Below are positions 1 to 7,617 of a stretch of DNA of 35,402 nt, one piece after another. Source of the stretch: MGBC163016 sp964649145 (GTDB lineage: Bacteria; Actinomycetota; Coriobacteriia; Coriobacteriales; Eggerthellaceae); contig CAZYOQ010000011.1 in assembly GCA_964649145.1 (NCBI GenBank), forward strand, positions 1 to 35,402, read 5' to 3'. A program made the translations under genes and the position numbers. Positions within the stretch are counted from its first letter, which is position 1, and each line of letters opens with the position of its first letter. The notes under the pieces are model-generated. The model saw only the letters and a program-made list of their open reading frames with translations. It had not been told where the DNA came from and did not search any database.

Positions 1-41
1 CAAAATCAAGAAAAGTTAAAGACTAGCAGCCGTGAAATCAA

Positions 42-70
42 AAAGGTCGAAAGCAAAACTTTCGACCTTT
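42..70 (-). terminator. Intrinsic terminator after tRNA-Gly
   Basis: A perfect 12-bp inverted repeat (42-53 with 59-70) encloses a 5-nt loop. Read on the minus strand it begins about 10 nt after the tRNA-Gly 3' end and finishes in a run of five T. The arms begin with AAA and end with TTT, so the element could also stop transcription arriving on the plus strand from the left. It closes the long minus-strand gene series. Confidence 0.85.
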
Positions 71-79
71 GAAATTTAA

Positions 80-155
80 TGGAGCGGACAACGGGGTTCG
101 AACCCGCGACCCCCACCTTGGCAAGGTGGTGCTCTACCAGCTGAGCCATGTCCGC
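80..155 (-). tRNA. tRNA-Gly (anticodon GCC)
   Basis: This is a 76-nt tRNA gene with all four arms visible. The acceptor stem GCGGACA pairs with TGTCCGC. The D-arm contains GCTCAGCTGGTAGAGC. The anticodon stem CCACC/GGTGG encloses the loop TTGCCAA, giving anticodon GCC, which reads GGC and GGT glycine codons. The T-arm carries GGTTCGAACCC. The discriminator is T and the 3' CCA is encoded in the DNA. It lies between its own promoter and a strong terminator, so it looks like a single-gene unit rather than part of the secG transcript. Confidence 0.97.
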
Positions 156-167
156 ATCGCGTACGAT

Positions 168-196
168 ATCTTATATGAAAAAGATGTCGTTTGCAA
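168..196 (-). promoter_or_regulatory. Probable promoter of tRNA-Gly
   Basis: On the minus strand a TTGCAA -35-like hexamer (191-196) stands 17 bp from TAAGAT (168-173). TATAAG, shifted by 2 bp, is an alternative -10. The expected start point falls a few bases before the mature tRNA 5' end at 155. The secG terminator lies immediately upstream, so a dedicated promoter is needed here. The hexamers are imperfect, so this is an inference from position and spacing. Confidence 0.5.
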
Positions 197-197
197 G

Positions 198-233
198 AAA
201 AACTAGCTGATGAAAATCAAAAAGTCAGCCTAG
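198..233 (-). terminator. Intrinsic terminator of secG
   Basis: An 8-bp stem, CTAG-(bulged G)-CTGA pairing with TCAGCTAG (225-233 with 203-210), is followed on the minus strand by five T (198-202). The 5' arm contains the secG stop codon, so the hairpin begins within the end of the coding region. A terminating ribosome would overlap the hairpin. Confidence 0.75.
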
Positions 234-487
234 CTATTGTTGATAGTTCCTTGCGGGAAAATGATCATTAAGACGATCAAAGAAACCATAAAGACAATCG
301 CGCAAATAATGGTGATTCTGTCTAAATTCTTTTCAATGATGCTTGTGCCAGTTTGAGTGGAATACATAGAACTAGCGATCATGTCGGATATACCTGTTCC
401 CTTGCCTGAATGCATGAGAATAAAAATTACCAGGCCAATTCCCGACAGGAACAGCAAAACCAAGAATAATATTACAAGCCAGCTCAA
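230..487 (-). CDS. secG: Preprotein translocase subunit SecG
   Basis: SecG is the small accessory subunit of the SecYEG channel and helps SecA-driven protein export across the cytoplasmic membrane. The 85-residue product has the family size and layout: a hydrophobic helix at about residues 3-25, a polar loop with the SecG-like GKGTGISD and Q-T-G-T stretch (about 28-50), and a second helix at about 57-78. The start is TTG, because the frame is closed by a stop only six codons upstream and contains no ATG there. AAGGAAG lies about 9 nt before it. Its place at the end of the gap-pgk-tpiA series is standard for Actinomycetota. It is separated by 61 nt from gpmI and is followed directly by a terminator. 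Confidence 0.93.
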   Translation of the reverse strand: MSWLVILFLVLLFLSGIGLVIFILMHSGKGTGISDMIASSMYSTQTGTSIIEKNLDRITIICAIVFMVSLIVLMIIFPQGTINNS

Positions 488-548
488 TTCTCCACGCTTC
501 CTTTACGTTTTCTGGACATACAAGCCTATAAGTATATCCAAATGCCCA

Positions 549-2117
549 CTACGAATCAAGAAGAGTCTCGCCGCTCATTTCCACTGGGACATCTATTCCT
601 ACAATCTCAAGCAAAGTTGGCGCAATATCGGCAAGCTTGCCCTCTTCGCTTTTAAGCTTAAGGTCAGATGAGCTTTCGTCAATGAGCACTAGCGGCACCT
701 TGGCTGTTGTGTGCGCTGTATGAGGAGAGCCTTTTTCATCAAGCATTTTATCGGCATTGCCGTGGTCTGCAGTAAGCAGCGTCACACCACCTTGCTCCTT
801 CATAGCCTTAAGCACTTCACCAACACCTGAATCTACCGCTTCTACAGCGCTAATTGCAGCTGGGATGATGCCAGTATGACCCACCATGTCACAATTGGCG
901 AAGTTTACGATGTAAATATCAGCCTCGTTTGCACGTATGGCATCGGCAAGGGTGGCTGCAACCTCAGGTTCACTCATCTCAGGTTGCAAATCATACGTTG
1001 CAACCTTTGGGCTTGGGATAAGCTTTCGTATTTCATCGGATTTAGGATTTTCGATCCCGCCATTCAAAAAGAAAGTCACATGAGCGTATTTCTCGGTTTC
1101 TGCAATGTGGTATTGCCTAAGGCCAGCTTGCGAAATAACGTCTGCCAAAACATTACTTGGAAATTCTTTAGGGAATGCAACAGCAGCATCAATTGTTGGG
1201 TCGTATTCAGTCAGACAGACAAATTCCACATTCGGATGAACTTCCCGATCAAAGCCGTCGAAATCCTCATCGACAAAGGCGCGGCTAAGCTCTCTTGCTC
1301 GGTCTGGCCTGAAGTTAAAGAATATGACCGAATCGCCATCTTTCACGCCATCATCACTGAAGCTTACTGGTACGACGAACTCGTCTGTAACATCATTTTC
1401 ATATGATGCGCTCATGGCTGAAGTGGCAGAAAGATCTGTCTTGTTAGAAGCGCTTACTATGTTGTCGTAAGCCTGCTTTACCCTATCCCAGCGATTATCG
1501 CGATCCATTGCATAATATCGACCCTGCAGTGATGCTATCGAAACGTCCAAATCACAAGCATCCGACACAGAGGCAAGAATATCGGCAATCCTTTCTTCAA
1601 GATCTTTGACATATCCCACACCACTTTTTGGAGGTACGTCACGGCCATCCATGAAGCAGTGAATGTGAACTTTACCTACGCCTTGGGCAAGAGCTGCCAT
1701 AATAAGCGCACATAGATGCCCGTTTGTTGAATGCACACCACCGTCGCTTAGCAGCCCCATAAGGTGAAGCGTAGTGCCCTTCTCTATCACGGAGTCAAAC
1801 GCATGTCGAATAATAGGATTTTTGGCAATACTTCCATCCTCGCACGCATTGTTTATACGCGTAAGCTCTTGGTGGACAATTCGCCCTGCCCCGATATTTA
1901 AGTGTCCTACCTCAGAATTTCCCATCTGCCCTTCAGGAAGACCCACGGCCTTCCCACTTGCCTGTAAACGCGTCCAGGAGTTCTTAGCAAAAACATCATC
2001 TAGAACAGGAGTATCGGCGCAAGTTATCGCATTTGCCTTACTAGGAGCGTCAAGCCCAAAGCCATCCATGATTATCAGACATGCAGGAAGCCTCAGATTG
2101 GTTTTGTTTAAGGTCAT
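549..2117 (-). CDS. gpmI: 2,3-bisphosphoglycerate-independent phosphoglycerate mutase
   Basis: GpmI interconverts 3- and 2-phosphoglycerate in glycolysis using a metal-dependent phosphoserine intermediate. The 522-residue length is typical. Visible motifs include the N-terminal metal Asp in IMDGFG (D18), the catalytic serine in GNSEVGHLNIGAGR (S68), HCFMDGRDVPPKSG, GRYYAMDRDNRW, FNFRPDRARE and the C-terminal metal site TADHGN. The ATG overlaps the tpiA stop by 4 bp (ATGA), which implies translational coupling. Many Actinomycetota use the unrelated cofactor-dependent enzyme GpmA, so a gpmI inserted between tpiA and secG supports the Coriobacteriia assignment. Several long opposite-strand frames inside it look like artefacts. 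Confidence 0.97.
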   Translation of the reverse strand: MTLNKTNLRLPACLIIMDGFGLDAPSKANAITCADTPVLDDVFAKNSWTRLQASGKAVGLPEGQMGNSEVGHLNIGAGRIVHQELTRINNACEDGSIAKNPIIRHAFDSVIEKGTTLHLMGLLSDGGVHSTNGHLCALIMAALAQGVGKVHIHCFMDGRDVPPKSGVGYVKDLEERIADILASVSDACDLDVSIASLQGRYYAMDRDNRWDRVKQAYDNIVSASNKTDLSATSAMSASYENDVTDEFVVPVSFSDDGVKDGDSVIFFNFRPDRARELSRAFVDEDFDGFDREVHPNVEFVCLTEYDPTIDAAVAFPKEFPSNVLADVISQAGLRQYHIAETEKYAHVTFFLNGGIENPKSDEIRKLIPSPKVATYDLQPEMSEPEVAATLADAIRANEADIYIVNFANCDMVGHTGIIPAAISAVEAVDSGVGEVLKAMKEQGGVTLLTADHGNADKMLDEKGSPHTAHTTAKVPLVLIDESSSDLKLKSEEGKLADIAPTLLEIVGIDVPVEMSGETLLDS

Positions 2118-2896
2118 TTAAGTGCCGCCTTAACAATGTTTACGAAGGACTGCGCCTTCAGTGCCGCACCTCCAATTAAACCGCCATCAATATCTTCTTG
2201 AGCAAGAAGCATTTCTGCATTGCCTTCGTTCATAGAGCCGCCGTAGAGAACTCTCATACCGTTTGATATATCTTCGCCAAACATTTCCTCAACGGTCTTT
2301 CTAATAGAGGCGCAAACTTCTTGAGCCTGTTCAGGCGTTGCAGTTCTGCCTGTTCCTATTGCCCATATTGGCTCATAAGCTATAACACAGTCTTTAAGAT
2401 CTGTTGAATCTAGCCCCGCAAATGCAGCCTTCACCTGAGCGTTTACATAATCAAGATAAGTTCCATCATCTCGGACGCTTAGCGACTCTCCCACACAAAC
2501 GATAGGCGCTATAGGCTGCAACTTGTCAGCCACAAGAGCCTTCACTTTCTTGTTTACATCTTCGTTAGTCTCGTGGAATAAAGTCCTACGCTCGGAATGA
2601 CCAACAATGCAGTAGGTACACCCAGCGCCCTTTATCATGGGGATAGAAACTTCACCTGTATAAGCACCAGATTCTTCCCAATAGACGTTTTGCGCACCAA
2701 CGGCAATTTTTACCTTATCGAACTCAAAGACACTCATAGCAGGCTTTAAATCGGTATAGGGCGGGCAAACGGCAACATCGACTGTTTCAAGCCAATCTTT
2801 TTCAAAAAGATTCGAGATCTCCTGTGATAGCACCACAGCCTCGCCAATTGTATTGTTCATTTTCCAATTTCCAGCAATTAAAGGCTTTCTTGGCAT
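2114..2896 (-). CDS. tpiA: Triosephosphate isomerase
   Basis: TpiA interconverts dihydroxyacetone phosphate and glyceraldehyde 3-phosphate. The chosen start gives 260 residues. K12 in the AGNWKMN motif, H100 in YCIVGHSERR and E175 in AYEPIWAIGTG are the expected catalytic residues, and the phosphate-binding LYGGSMNEGN follows. An open frame extends 25 codons further upstream, but the ATG at 2896 is preferred. It is preceded by AAAGG about 8 nt upstream, and family members begin close to the NWKMN motif. It lies 122 nt downstream of pgk and overlaps gpmI by 4 bp. I found no convincing separate promoter in the pgk-tpiA gap. Confidence 0.96.
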   Translation of the reverse strand: MPRKPLIAGNWKMNNTIGEAVVLSQEISNLFEKDWLETVDVAVCPPYTDLKPAMSVFEFDKVKIAVGAQNVYWEESGAYTGEVSIPMIKGAGCTYCIVGHSERRTLFHETNEDVNKKVKALVADKLQPIAPIVCVGESLSVRDDGTYLDYVNAQVKAAFAGLDSTDLKDCVIAYEPIWAIGTGRTATPEQAQEVCASIRKTVEEMFGEDISNGMRVLYGGSMNEGNAEMLLAQEDIDGGLIGGAALKAQSFVNIVKAALK

Positions 2897-3018
2897 TTGC
2901 TTAACCTTTCTATTCCTAGCTTTATCGTATGTGTCATAAATCAAAGTGGCTAGAGGTGAACCTGTAAACAATTAATAATCGCGTCGTAGCTTAAACACCC
3001 GCACAAATAAACTGCCTC

Positions 3019-4206
3019 TTAGTTTTTCAAAGCTTCAACTCCAGGAAGTTTCTCGCCCTGAACCAATTCCATAGATGCTCCGCCACCAGTTGAAATAAAA
3101 GTCATCTTGTCTGCAACACCAAATTTATTAACAGCAGCTACAGAATCGCCACCGCCTATAACTGTATCGGCTGAAGCGTTGGCTGCTACTGCATCGGCAA
3201 TTGCCTTGGTTCCTTCAGCAAACGGCACCATCTCGAATACACCCATAGGACCGTTCCAAAAAACACAGGCTGCCTTAGATATAGCTTCGGCGTATATAGC
3301 ATTGGTCTTGGGCCCTATATCAAGACCCATCATATCGGGCGGAATCTCGTCAACAGAAACGATATCCGTTTGTGCATCTTCATCTATCTCTTTAGCCACA
3401 ACAACGTCTACAGGCAAAAGAAGCTCTACGCCGTTTCTGGTGGCCTTGTCAACCATCTCCTTGGCTCGGTCTACCCAATCATCTTCTTTAAGCGACTTAC
3501 CAACATTTTTGCCTTCTGCTAGAAGGAAGGTAAAGCACATTGCCCCGCCAATAATTAGGGTATCGGCCTTATCAAGTAGCGAGTCGATTATTTTTATCTT
3601 GTCGGATACTTTAGAACCTCCAAGAATCGCGACGAACGGACGCTTAGGGTCGTCCATCATAGAACTTAGAGTTTCTACTTCGTTAAGCATTAAATATCCT
3701 GCATATGCCGGAAGATATTCGGCAACGCCAGCAGTTGAGGCATGCGCCCTGTGAGCTGTACCGAAAGCGTCATTTACATAGACATCGGCTAGTTGTGCAA
3801 GTTGCTTTGCGAAGGCAGGGTCGTTCTTTTTCTCGCGCTTATCAAAACGCACATTCTCAAGAACAACTATATCGCCGTCATTCATTTTTGATATTAGTTC
3901 TTTTGCACTGTCCTCTACAATATCGGAGGCAATTTCCACCTTAGAGTCGACAAGCTCAGAAAGCCTTTTTGCGGCTGGAGCTAGGCTGAAAGCCTCTTCG
4001 AAGCCTTCCCCTGAAGGTCTTCCAAGATGACTTGCAACAATAAGTTTCGCACCGTCGCCTACAAGCTTTTTAATGGTTGGAAGGGCGCGCTGGATTCTTG
4101 TATCGTCTGTGACCACACCGTCTTTGATTGGTACATTGAAATCGACGCGAATGAGAACTTTTTTGCCTGAAGCATCTAAGTCGTCGACTGATTTGATATT
4201 CGCCAT
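3019..4206 (-). CDS. pgk: Phosphoglycerate kinase
   Basis: Pgk transfers phosphate from 1,3-bisphosphoglycerate to ADP, the first ATP-yielding step of glycolysis. The 395-residue protein has the N-terminal substrate motif RVDFNVP, SHLGRPSG, the NDAFGTAHRAHAST motif, the hinge-region GGSKVSDKI and the nucleotide-binding GGGDSVAA near the C-terminus. The ATG has a strong TAGGAGT ribosome site. It follows gap but is separated by 220 bp holding a gap terminator, a large hairpin with a small leader ORF, and a possible pgk promoter. Its expression can therefore be set independently of gap. Confidence 0.97.
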   Translation of the reverse strand: MANIKSVDDLDASGKKVLIRVDFNVPIKDGVVTDDTRIQRALPTIKKLVGDGAKLIVASHLGRPSGEGFEEAFSLAPAAKRLSELVDSKVEIASDIVEDSAKELISKMNDGDIVVLENVRFDKREKKNDPAFAKQLAQLADVYVNDAFGTAHRAHASTAGVAEYLPAYAGYLMLNEVETLSSMMDDPKRPFVAILGGSKVSDKIKIIDSLLDKADTLIIGGAMCFTFLLAEGKNVGKSLKEDDWVDRAKEMVDKATRNGVELLLPVDVVVAKEIDEDAQTDIVSVDEIPPDMMGLDIGPKTNAIYAEAISKAACVFWNGPMGVFEMVPFAEGTKAIADAVAANASADTVIGGGDSVAAVNKFGVADKMTFISTGGGASMELVQGEKLPGVEALKN

Positions 4207-4223
4207 TTAAATTACTCCTAATA

Positions 4224-4251
4224 AAAATAGAAAAGGCCAAGGCCAAGTCAA
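4224..4251 (-). promoter_or_regulatory. Possible promoter of pgk
   Basis: On the minus strand TTGACT (4246-4251) is spaced 16 bp from TATTTT (4224-4229). The -35 is a near match to consensus and the -10 matches four of six bases. A transcript starting here would have only a very short 5' leader before the pgk ribosome site. It lies downstream of both hairpins, so it would give pgk expression independent of them. Alternatively it may be chance sequence in an A/T-rich gap. Confidence 0.35.
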
Positions 4252-4257
4252 GATAAG

Positions 4258-4357
4258 CAAAAGGCTCTCTAATCTTCCAAAGCGACGGCGATGAGCCCGT
4301 AGTGCCTTCGTTTACAAGGCAGGCATCGAAGCGTCGAAGTGAAGCATTAGAGAGCCT
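4258..4357 (-). ncRNA. Structured leader/hairpin element between gap and pgk
   Basis: A perfect 12-bp inverted repeat (4262-4273 with 4346-4357) closes a 96-nt region that folds further inward on the minus strand. CTTC pairs with GAAG, GACG with CGTC, GATG with CATC, and an apical GCCTT/AAGGC hairpin caps it. The closing stem ends in TTTT (4258-4261), so the whole unit resembles a terminator with an elaborate loop. The 5' half carries an 11-codon ORF with its own ribosome site. I do not recognise it as a known riboswitch family. A cis-acting attenuator upstream of pgk, or a processed small RNA, are the leading readings. Confidence 0.55.
4312..4347 (-). CDS. Putative 11-codon leader peptide upstream of pgk
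   Basis: An ATG at 4345-4347 is preceded by GGAGG with exact 7-nt spacing (4355-4359). It opens an 11-residue frame, MLHFDASMPAL, ending in TAA at 4312-4314. The ribosome site and start codon lie in the 5' arm of the large hairpin and the stop lies in its apical loop. Translation would therefore open the 5' side of the structure. Such a short frame could arise by chance, and the peptide has no run of one amino acid that would point to classical amino-acid attenuation. Confidence 0.35.
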   Translation of the reverse strand: MLHFDASMPAL

Positions 4358-4371
4358 CCAAGCAATCCGGG

Positions 4372-4415
4372 AAAAGACCCTGATCGGCTCTATTTGGCCA
4401 GAGCATCACAGGGTC
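4372..4415 (-). terminator. Intrinsic terminator of gap
   Basis: Beginning 11 nt after the gap stop codon, GACCCTG pairs with CAGGGTC (4409-4415 with 4376-4382). A second stem, GCTCT/AGAGC, sits above a small internal loop. TTTT (4372-4375) follows on the minus strand. Form and position fit a rho-independent terminator, possibly partial, since pgk lies in the same orientation. Confidence 0.75.
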
Positions 4416-4426
4416 TAAACCCTTAC

Positions 4427-5428
4427 TTATAACATGATTTTTGCAAGGTCTTTAACTCTGTTGGAGTAGCCCCACTCATTGTCATACCAAGAGACGCATT
4501 TCACGAAGTTGCCCTCTGAGCCAAGAACCATAGTAAGCCCTGAATCAAAGATGGATGAGTGATTATCGCCTACGATATCGATAGAGACGATTGGATCCTC
4601 AGTGTAGCCAAGGATGCCTTTCATAGGCCCTTCAGCAGCCTTCTTCATAGCAGCATTGATTTCTTCAACACTGACTTCTTTCTCAAGTTCCACAGTAAGG
4701 TCGACCATAGACCCGTCTGGAGTTGGAACACGCGTTGCGAAGCCATCAAGTTTGCCCTTAAGCTCTGGAAGAACAAGTGCAACCGCACGAGCAGCACCTG
4801 TAGTCGTTGGAATCATAGACATTGAAGCTGCACGAGCGCGACGAAGATCCTTATGAGGAAGGTCTAGGATCTTCTGGTCGTTAGTATAAGCGTGGATAGT
4901 ATTCATAAAGCCGCGCTTGATGCCGAAGTTATCGAGCAAGACCTTGGCAAATGGAGCAAGGCAGTTAGTGGTGCAAGAAGCGTTAGAAACGATGTTATCG
5001 GTTTCCTTGTTATAGGTATCATCGTTAACGCCCATAACGATTGTGGCGTCGACGTTCTTGCCAGGCGCAGAAATAATAACCTTCTTGGCACCGGCGGCAA
5101 TGTGTGCTTTTGCCTTTTCGCCATCGGTGAAAAGACCTGTAGATTCAACAACGATTTCTACCCCAAGCTCTGCCCAAGGAAGGTTTTTAGGGTCACGCTC
5201 GGAAAGAACGATGGTCTTTTGTCCGTCTGCCACAAAGCCGTCATCCACAACTTCAACGACATCAAATGCCTTCTTGTGCACTGAATCGTATTTGAGAAGG
5301 TGAGCCATTGTTGGGATGTCACCCAGGTCGTTCACGGCCACCACTTCAAGATCTGGATCGTTGAACATAGCGCGATAGACTAGACGCCCGATGCGGCCGA
5401 AACCGTTGATGCCGACTTTGATTGCCAT
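4427..5428 (-). CDS. gap: Glyceraldehyde-3-phosphate dehydrogenase, type I
   Basis: This enzyme oxidises glyceraldehyde 3-phosphate to 1,3-bisphosphoglycerate with NAD. The 333-residue protein has the Rossmann motif INGFGRIGR (residues 7-15), an acidic ND pair at 33-34 expected for the cofactor ribose, and the catalytic Cys152 in SNASCTTNC. The substrate-site region TTTGAARA and the C-terminal WYDNEWGYSNRV are also present. Its ATG has AAAGGAG 7-8 nt upstream. It lies 76 bp downstream of whiA, as in other Actinomycetota, and ends in its own terminator. Confidence 0.97.
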   Translation of the reverse strand: MAIKVGINGFGRIGRLVYRAMFNDPDLEVVAVNDLGDIPTMAHLLKYDSVHKKAFDVVEVVDDGFVADGQKTIVLSERDPKNLPWAELGVEIVVESTGLFTDGEKAKAHIAAGAKKVIISAPGKNVDATIVMGVNDDTYNKETDNIVSNASCTTNCLAPFAKVLLDNFGIKRGFMNTIHAYTNDQKILDLPHKDLRRARAASMSMIPTTTGAARAVALVLPELKGKLDGFATRVPTPDGSMVDLTVELEKEVSVEEINAAMKKAAEGPMKGILGYTEDPIVSIDIVGDNHSSIFDSGLTMVLGSEGNFVKCVSWYDNEWGYSNRVKDLAKIML

Positions 5429-5504
5429 TACAGACTCCTTTTCTAGAAAAAGCTACAACTTCACAAGCATATCACAGCATACACCGCGAAAACGCACATG
5501 AAAT

Positions 5505-6428
5505 CTATTCGTCGATCATTGATTCCAAACGGCGAAGGCGGTGGTTGATAGCAGATTTCGAAAGGGGCGGGTTTGCAATTTCGCCAAGTTCTTTTAATGA
5601 AGCCTCTGGGTTTTCGATTCTAAGGCGAATAAACTGCTGCAAGGCAGCTGGGAGCGTTTCGAATTTATGGGTCTTTAAGACCTTTTTAATGGTAATTAAC
5701 TGTTTAAGAGCAGCCTTTGTTGCCTTATGCTCATTAGCCATTTCGGCGTTAATCATGCGGTTGACGTCTCCGCGCACCGACTTCACAACGCGTTCCTTCT
5801 CCAATTCAAGAGCGCTTTTGTGGGCTTCTGTAAGAGCGAGGAATTCAAGAATTGCATCCCCGCTCTTCAAGTAGACAACATAAGTGTTTCGCCTCTGCAG
5901 CATTTTGGCGTTAATGCCTCTGTCCTTCATAAGGTTCACAAGATCTTGTGCAAGTTTCTCGCCAGCCGATTTGATCTCGAAGTGGAAATCGCTTTTAGGG
6001 CTAGACACAAAGCCAGAGCCCAAAAAAGCGCCTCTAAGATATGCCGCCTCGCAACACTTCTTCTTAACTAAATTGGGGTTGATCCCAAGCTCAAGGCCGC
6101 CACTTGAAGCAATAACTCCCATATCGGTTAGCGATTCATAAAGTTTGGACTGAGAGGGAATCTGGATCAAATAATTTGGCGATTTATGAAGTACAGACCT
6201 CCTAACGATAAGGTCTGTTTGCAAGTCATATAAGCCATGCAAGAGCTTGATGATCAATCGACCTACAGGAGCAGAATCAGTATCGATATCCACTCGGTAT
6301 TGCCCAGGCCCACTCAAAAACAGCGTACCTTCCATACGAACCAGCGCTGCCAAGGTAGCCTTGTCACAATGCGTACAAGTTGGCTCGACGCGAGATAGCT
6401 CTTCTTTCACATCCGCAGTAAAAGACAT
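5505..6428 (-). CDS. whiA: WhiA-family DNA-binding regulator
   Basis: WhiA proteins combine a LAGLIDADG-endonuclease-like fold without nuclease activity with a C-terminal helix-turn-helix. In streptomycetes WhiA controls sporulation septation; in other Gram-positives it affects division and chromosome segregation. The 307-residue length fits. The N-terminus MSFTADVKEELSR and the C-terminal stretch with LKELGEIANPPLSKSAINHRLRRL are typical. It starts 1 bp after the yvcK stop codon, so the two are probably translated together. Its conserved placement with yvcK and rapZ supports the assignment. Confidence 0.95.
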   Translation of the reverse strand: MSFTADVKEELSRVEPTCTHCDKATLAALVRMEGTLFLSGPGQYRVDIDTDSAPVGRLIIKLLHGLYDLQTDLIVRRSVLHKSPNYLIQIPSQSKLYESLTDMGVIASSGGLELGINPNLVKKKCCEAAYLRGAFLGSGFVSSPKSDFHFEIKSAGEKLAQDLVNLMKDRGINAKMLQRRNTYVVYLKSGDAILEFLALTEAHKSALELEKERVVKSVRGDVNRMINAEMANEHKATKAALKQLITIKKVLKTHKFETLPAALQQFIRLRIENPEASLKELGEIANPPLSKSAINHRLRRLESMIDE

Positions 6429-6429
6429 G

Positions 6430-7569
6430 CTATCTTGTCCTAAACTTCGCGCTTGAAAGCTTAATCACGTGTAATAGAGCATCACGCAGAACTTCAGGAG
6501 AGTGCCATGTAGGGGTTTTACTATCAGCAAAATTGCGCACGATTGGAGTTATGCCCTTTGACATCATAAAATCAATGTCTTCAAGTGTAGCCTCAAGAGG
6601 CTTTGGTCCACTACCCGGTTCTCGAAGCGCTTCGAAATCTTCATTATTTAAGGAATGTCCCAAAACTGAATCAAAAGACGCGTTATTAGGTGATTTAGAC
6701 TTCAACTTCTTAGTAGTGTGTACAAATGCATAGTCTATCAGGCCGTCCAAACCGTGATCAAACAATGCCTCTATGTGTTCGCGAACTGAAAGTCCCCATG
6801 TCTCGCCCTGCGTATCTGCAACCGAACAGACAAAAATCTTGATGGCATCTGATCGCCTAAGAGCCTCAAGTATGCCAGGGACTAAGATGTTGGGAATTAT
6901 GGAAGTAAACAAGGATCCAGGGCCCAATATCACAAGATCAGAATCAAGAATCGCCCTGATAGCATCCTTATTCGCAGTAATATACTCCTCTACACCATTC
7001 AAAAAGACATGAGATAGGGCTGTTTGGGAATGGCATGCAACCGCTTGCCCATCAAGCAACTTGCCATCTTTTGTAACAGCCGATAATGTCACGTGCTCTA
7101 AAGTCGAAGGGTAAACATGGCCCATTGCGCAAAGCAGGCCTTCACATATCTCGATAGCCTGCGTAAATGACCCACAAGCATCCTCAAGAGCCGCTATAAC
7201 CAGATTGCCAAGAGCGTGTCCATTTGCAATATTTATTCTGTACTTAAAAGCTTTCACAAGAGGGTCACTTGGATCCTTAGCGAAGGCGGCTATACATTTA
7301 CGCACATCTCCTGGAGGGGTAACATCGGCTGCCTCGCGAAGTATCCCCGTAGACCCCCCGTCATCTGACATTGCAACAACAGCGTTAGTCTCTATTCCTA
7401 AAGACAAAAGGGATCTAATAGATATTGGCGCACCTGTTCCTCCGCCCAAGACAACAGCTTTCTTGATTAACGTTTCGCCCTCTTCACCTTGAGAAGCCGA
7501 TAAAGCATCTAAAGCCTCAAATGCCGAGGTCATCGATGCGTCAACACTGAAAGGGGCATTAATTGCCAT
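6430..7569 (-). CDS. yvcK: Gluconeogenesis factor YvcK family (CofD-like) protein
   Basis: YvcK proteins bind UDP-sugars through a CofD-like fold and link central carbon flux to cell-wall synthesis. Motifs visible are VVLGGGTGAP near residue 40, AMSDDGGSTG, GDVRKCIAAF, GNLVIAALE and GPGSLFTSIIPNILV. The 379-residue protein has about 37 extra residues before the first glycine motif. The ATG at 7569 is supported by AGGAG with 6-nt spacing, so the extension is probably real. The gene lies between rapZ and whiA, the usual Gram-positive trio. Confidence 0.95.
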   Translation of the reverse strand: MAINAPFSVDASMTSAFEALDALSASQGEEGETLIKKAVVLGGGTGAPISIRSLLSLGIETNAVVAMSDDGGSTGILREAADVTPPGDVRKCIAAFAKDPSDPLVKAFKYRINIANGHALGNLVIAALEDACGSFTQAIEICEGLLCAMGHVYPSTLEHVTLSAVTKDGKLLDGQAVACHSQTALSHVFLNGVEEYITANKDAIRAILDSDLVILGPGSLFTSIIPNILVPGILEALRRSDAIKIFVCSVADTQGETWGLSVREHIEALFDHGLDGLIDYAFVHTTKKLKSKSPNNASFDSVLGHSLNNEDFEALREPGSGPKPLEATLEDIDFMMSKGITPIVRNFADSKTPTWHSPEVLRDALLHVIKLSSAKFRTR

Positions 7570-7617
7570 TGATTCTCCTAAAATGATGTGAGATCAAAGG
7601 TTCATGAAGCAAAACAA

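Noticed and set aside
876..1406. Long open frame (176 codons) on the plus strand opposite gpmI
   Set aside because: It lies wholly inside a clear gpmI, has no ribosome site and its translation resembles no family; such frames are expected opposite codon-biased genes.
3107..3754. 215-codon plus-strand frame opposite pgk
   Set aside because: It is a low-complexity Ser/Ala/Thr-rich shadow of pgk with no ribosome site.
4262..4357. Reading of the gap-pgk hairpin as a miniature inverted-repeat transposable element
   Set aside because: It has terminal inverted repeats, but I see no flanking target duplication and no second copy in the window, and the nested pairing with a T tail fits an RNA structure better. 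A genome-wide copy search would decide.
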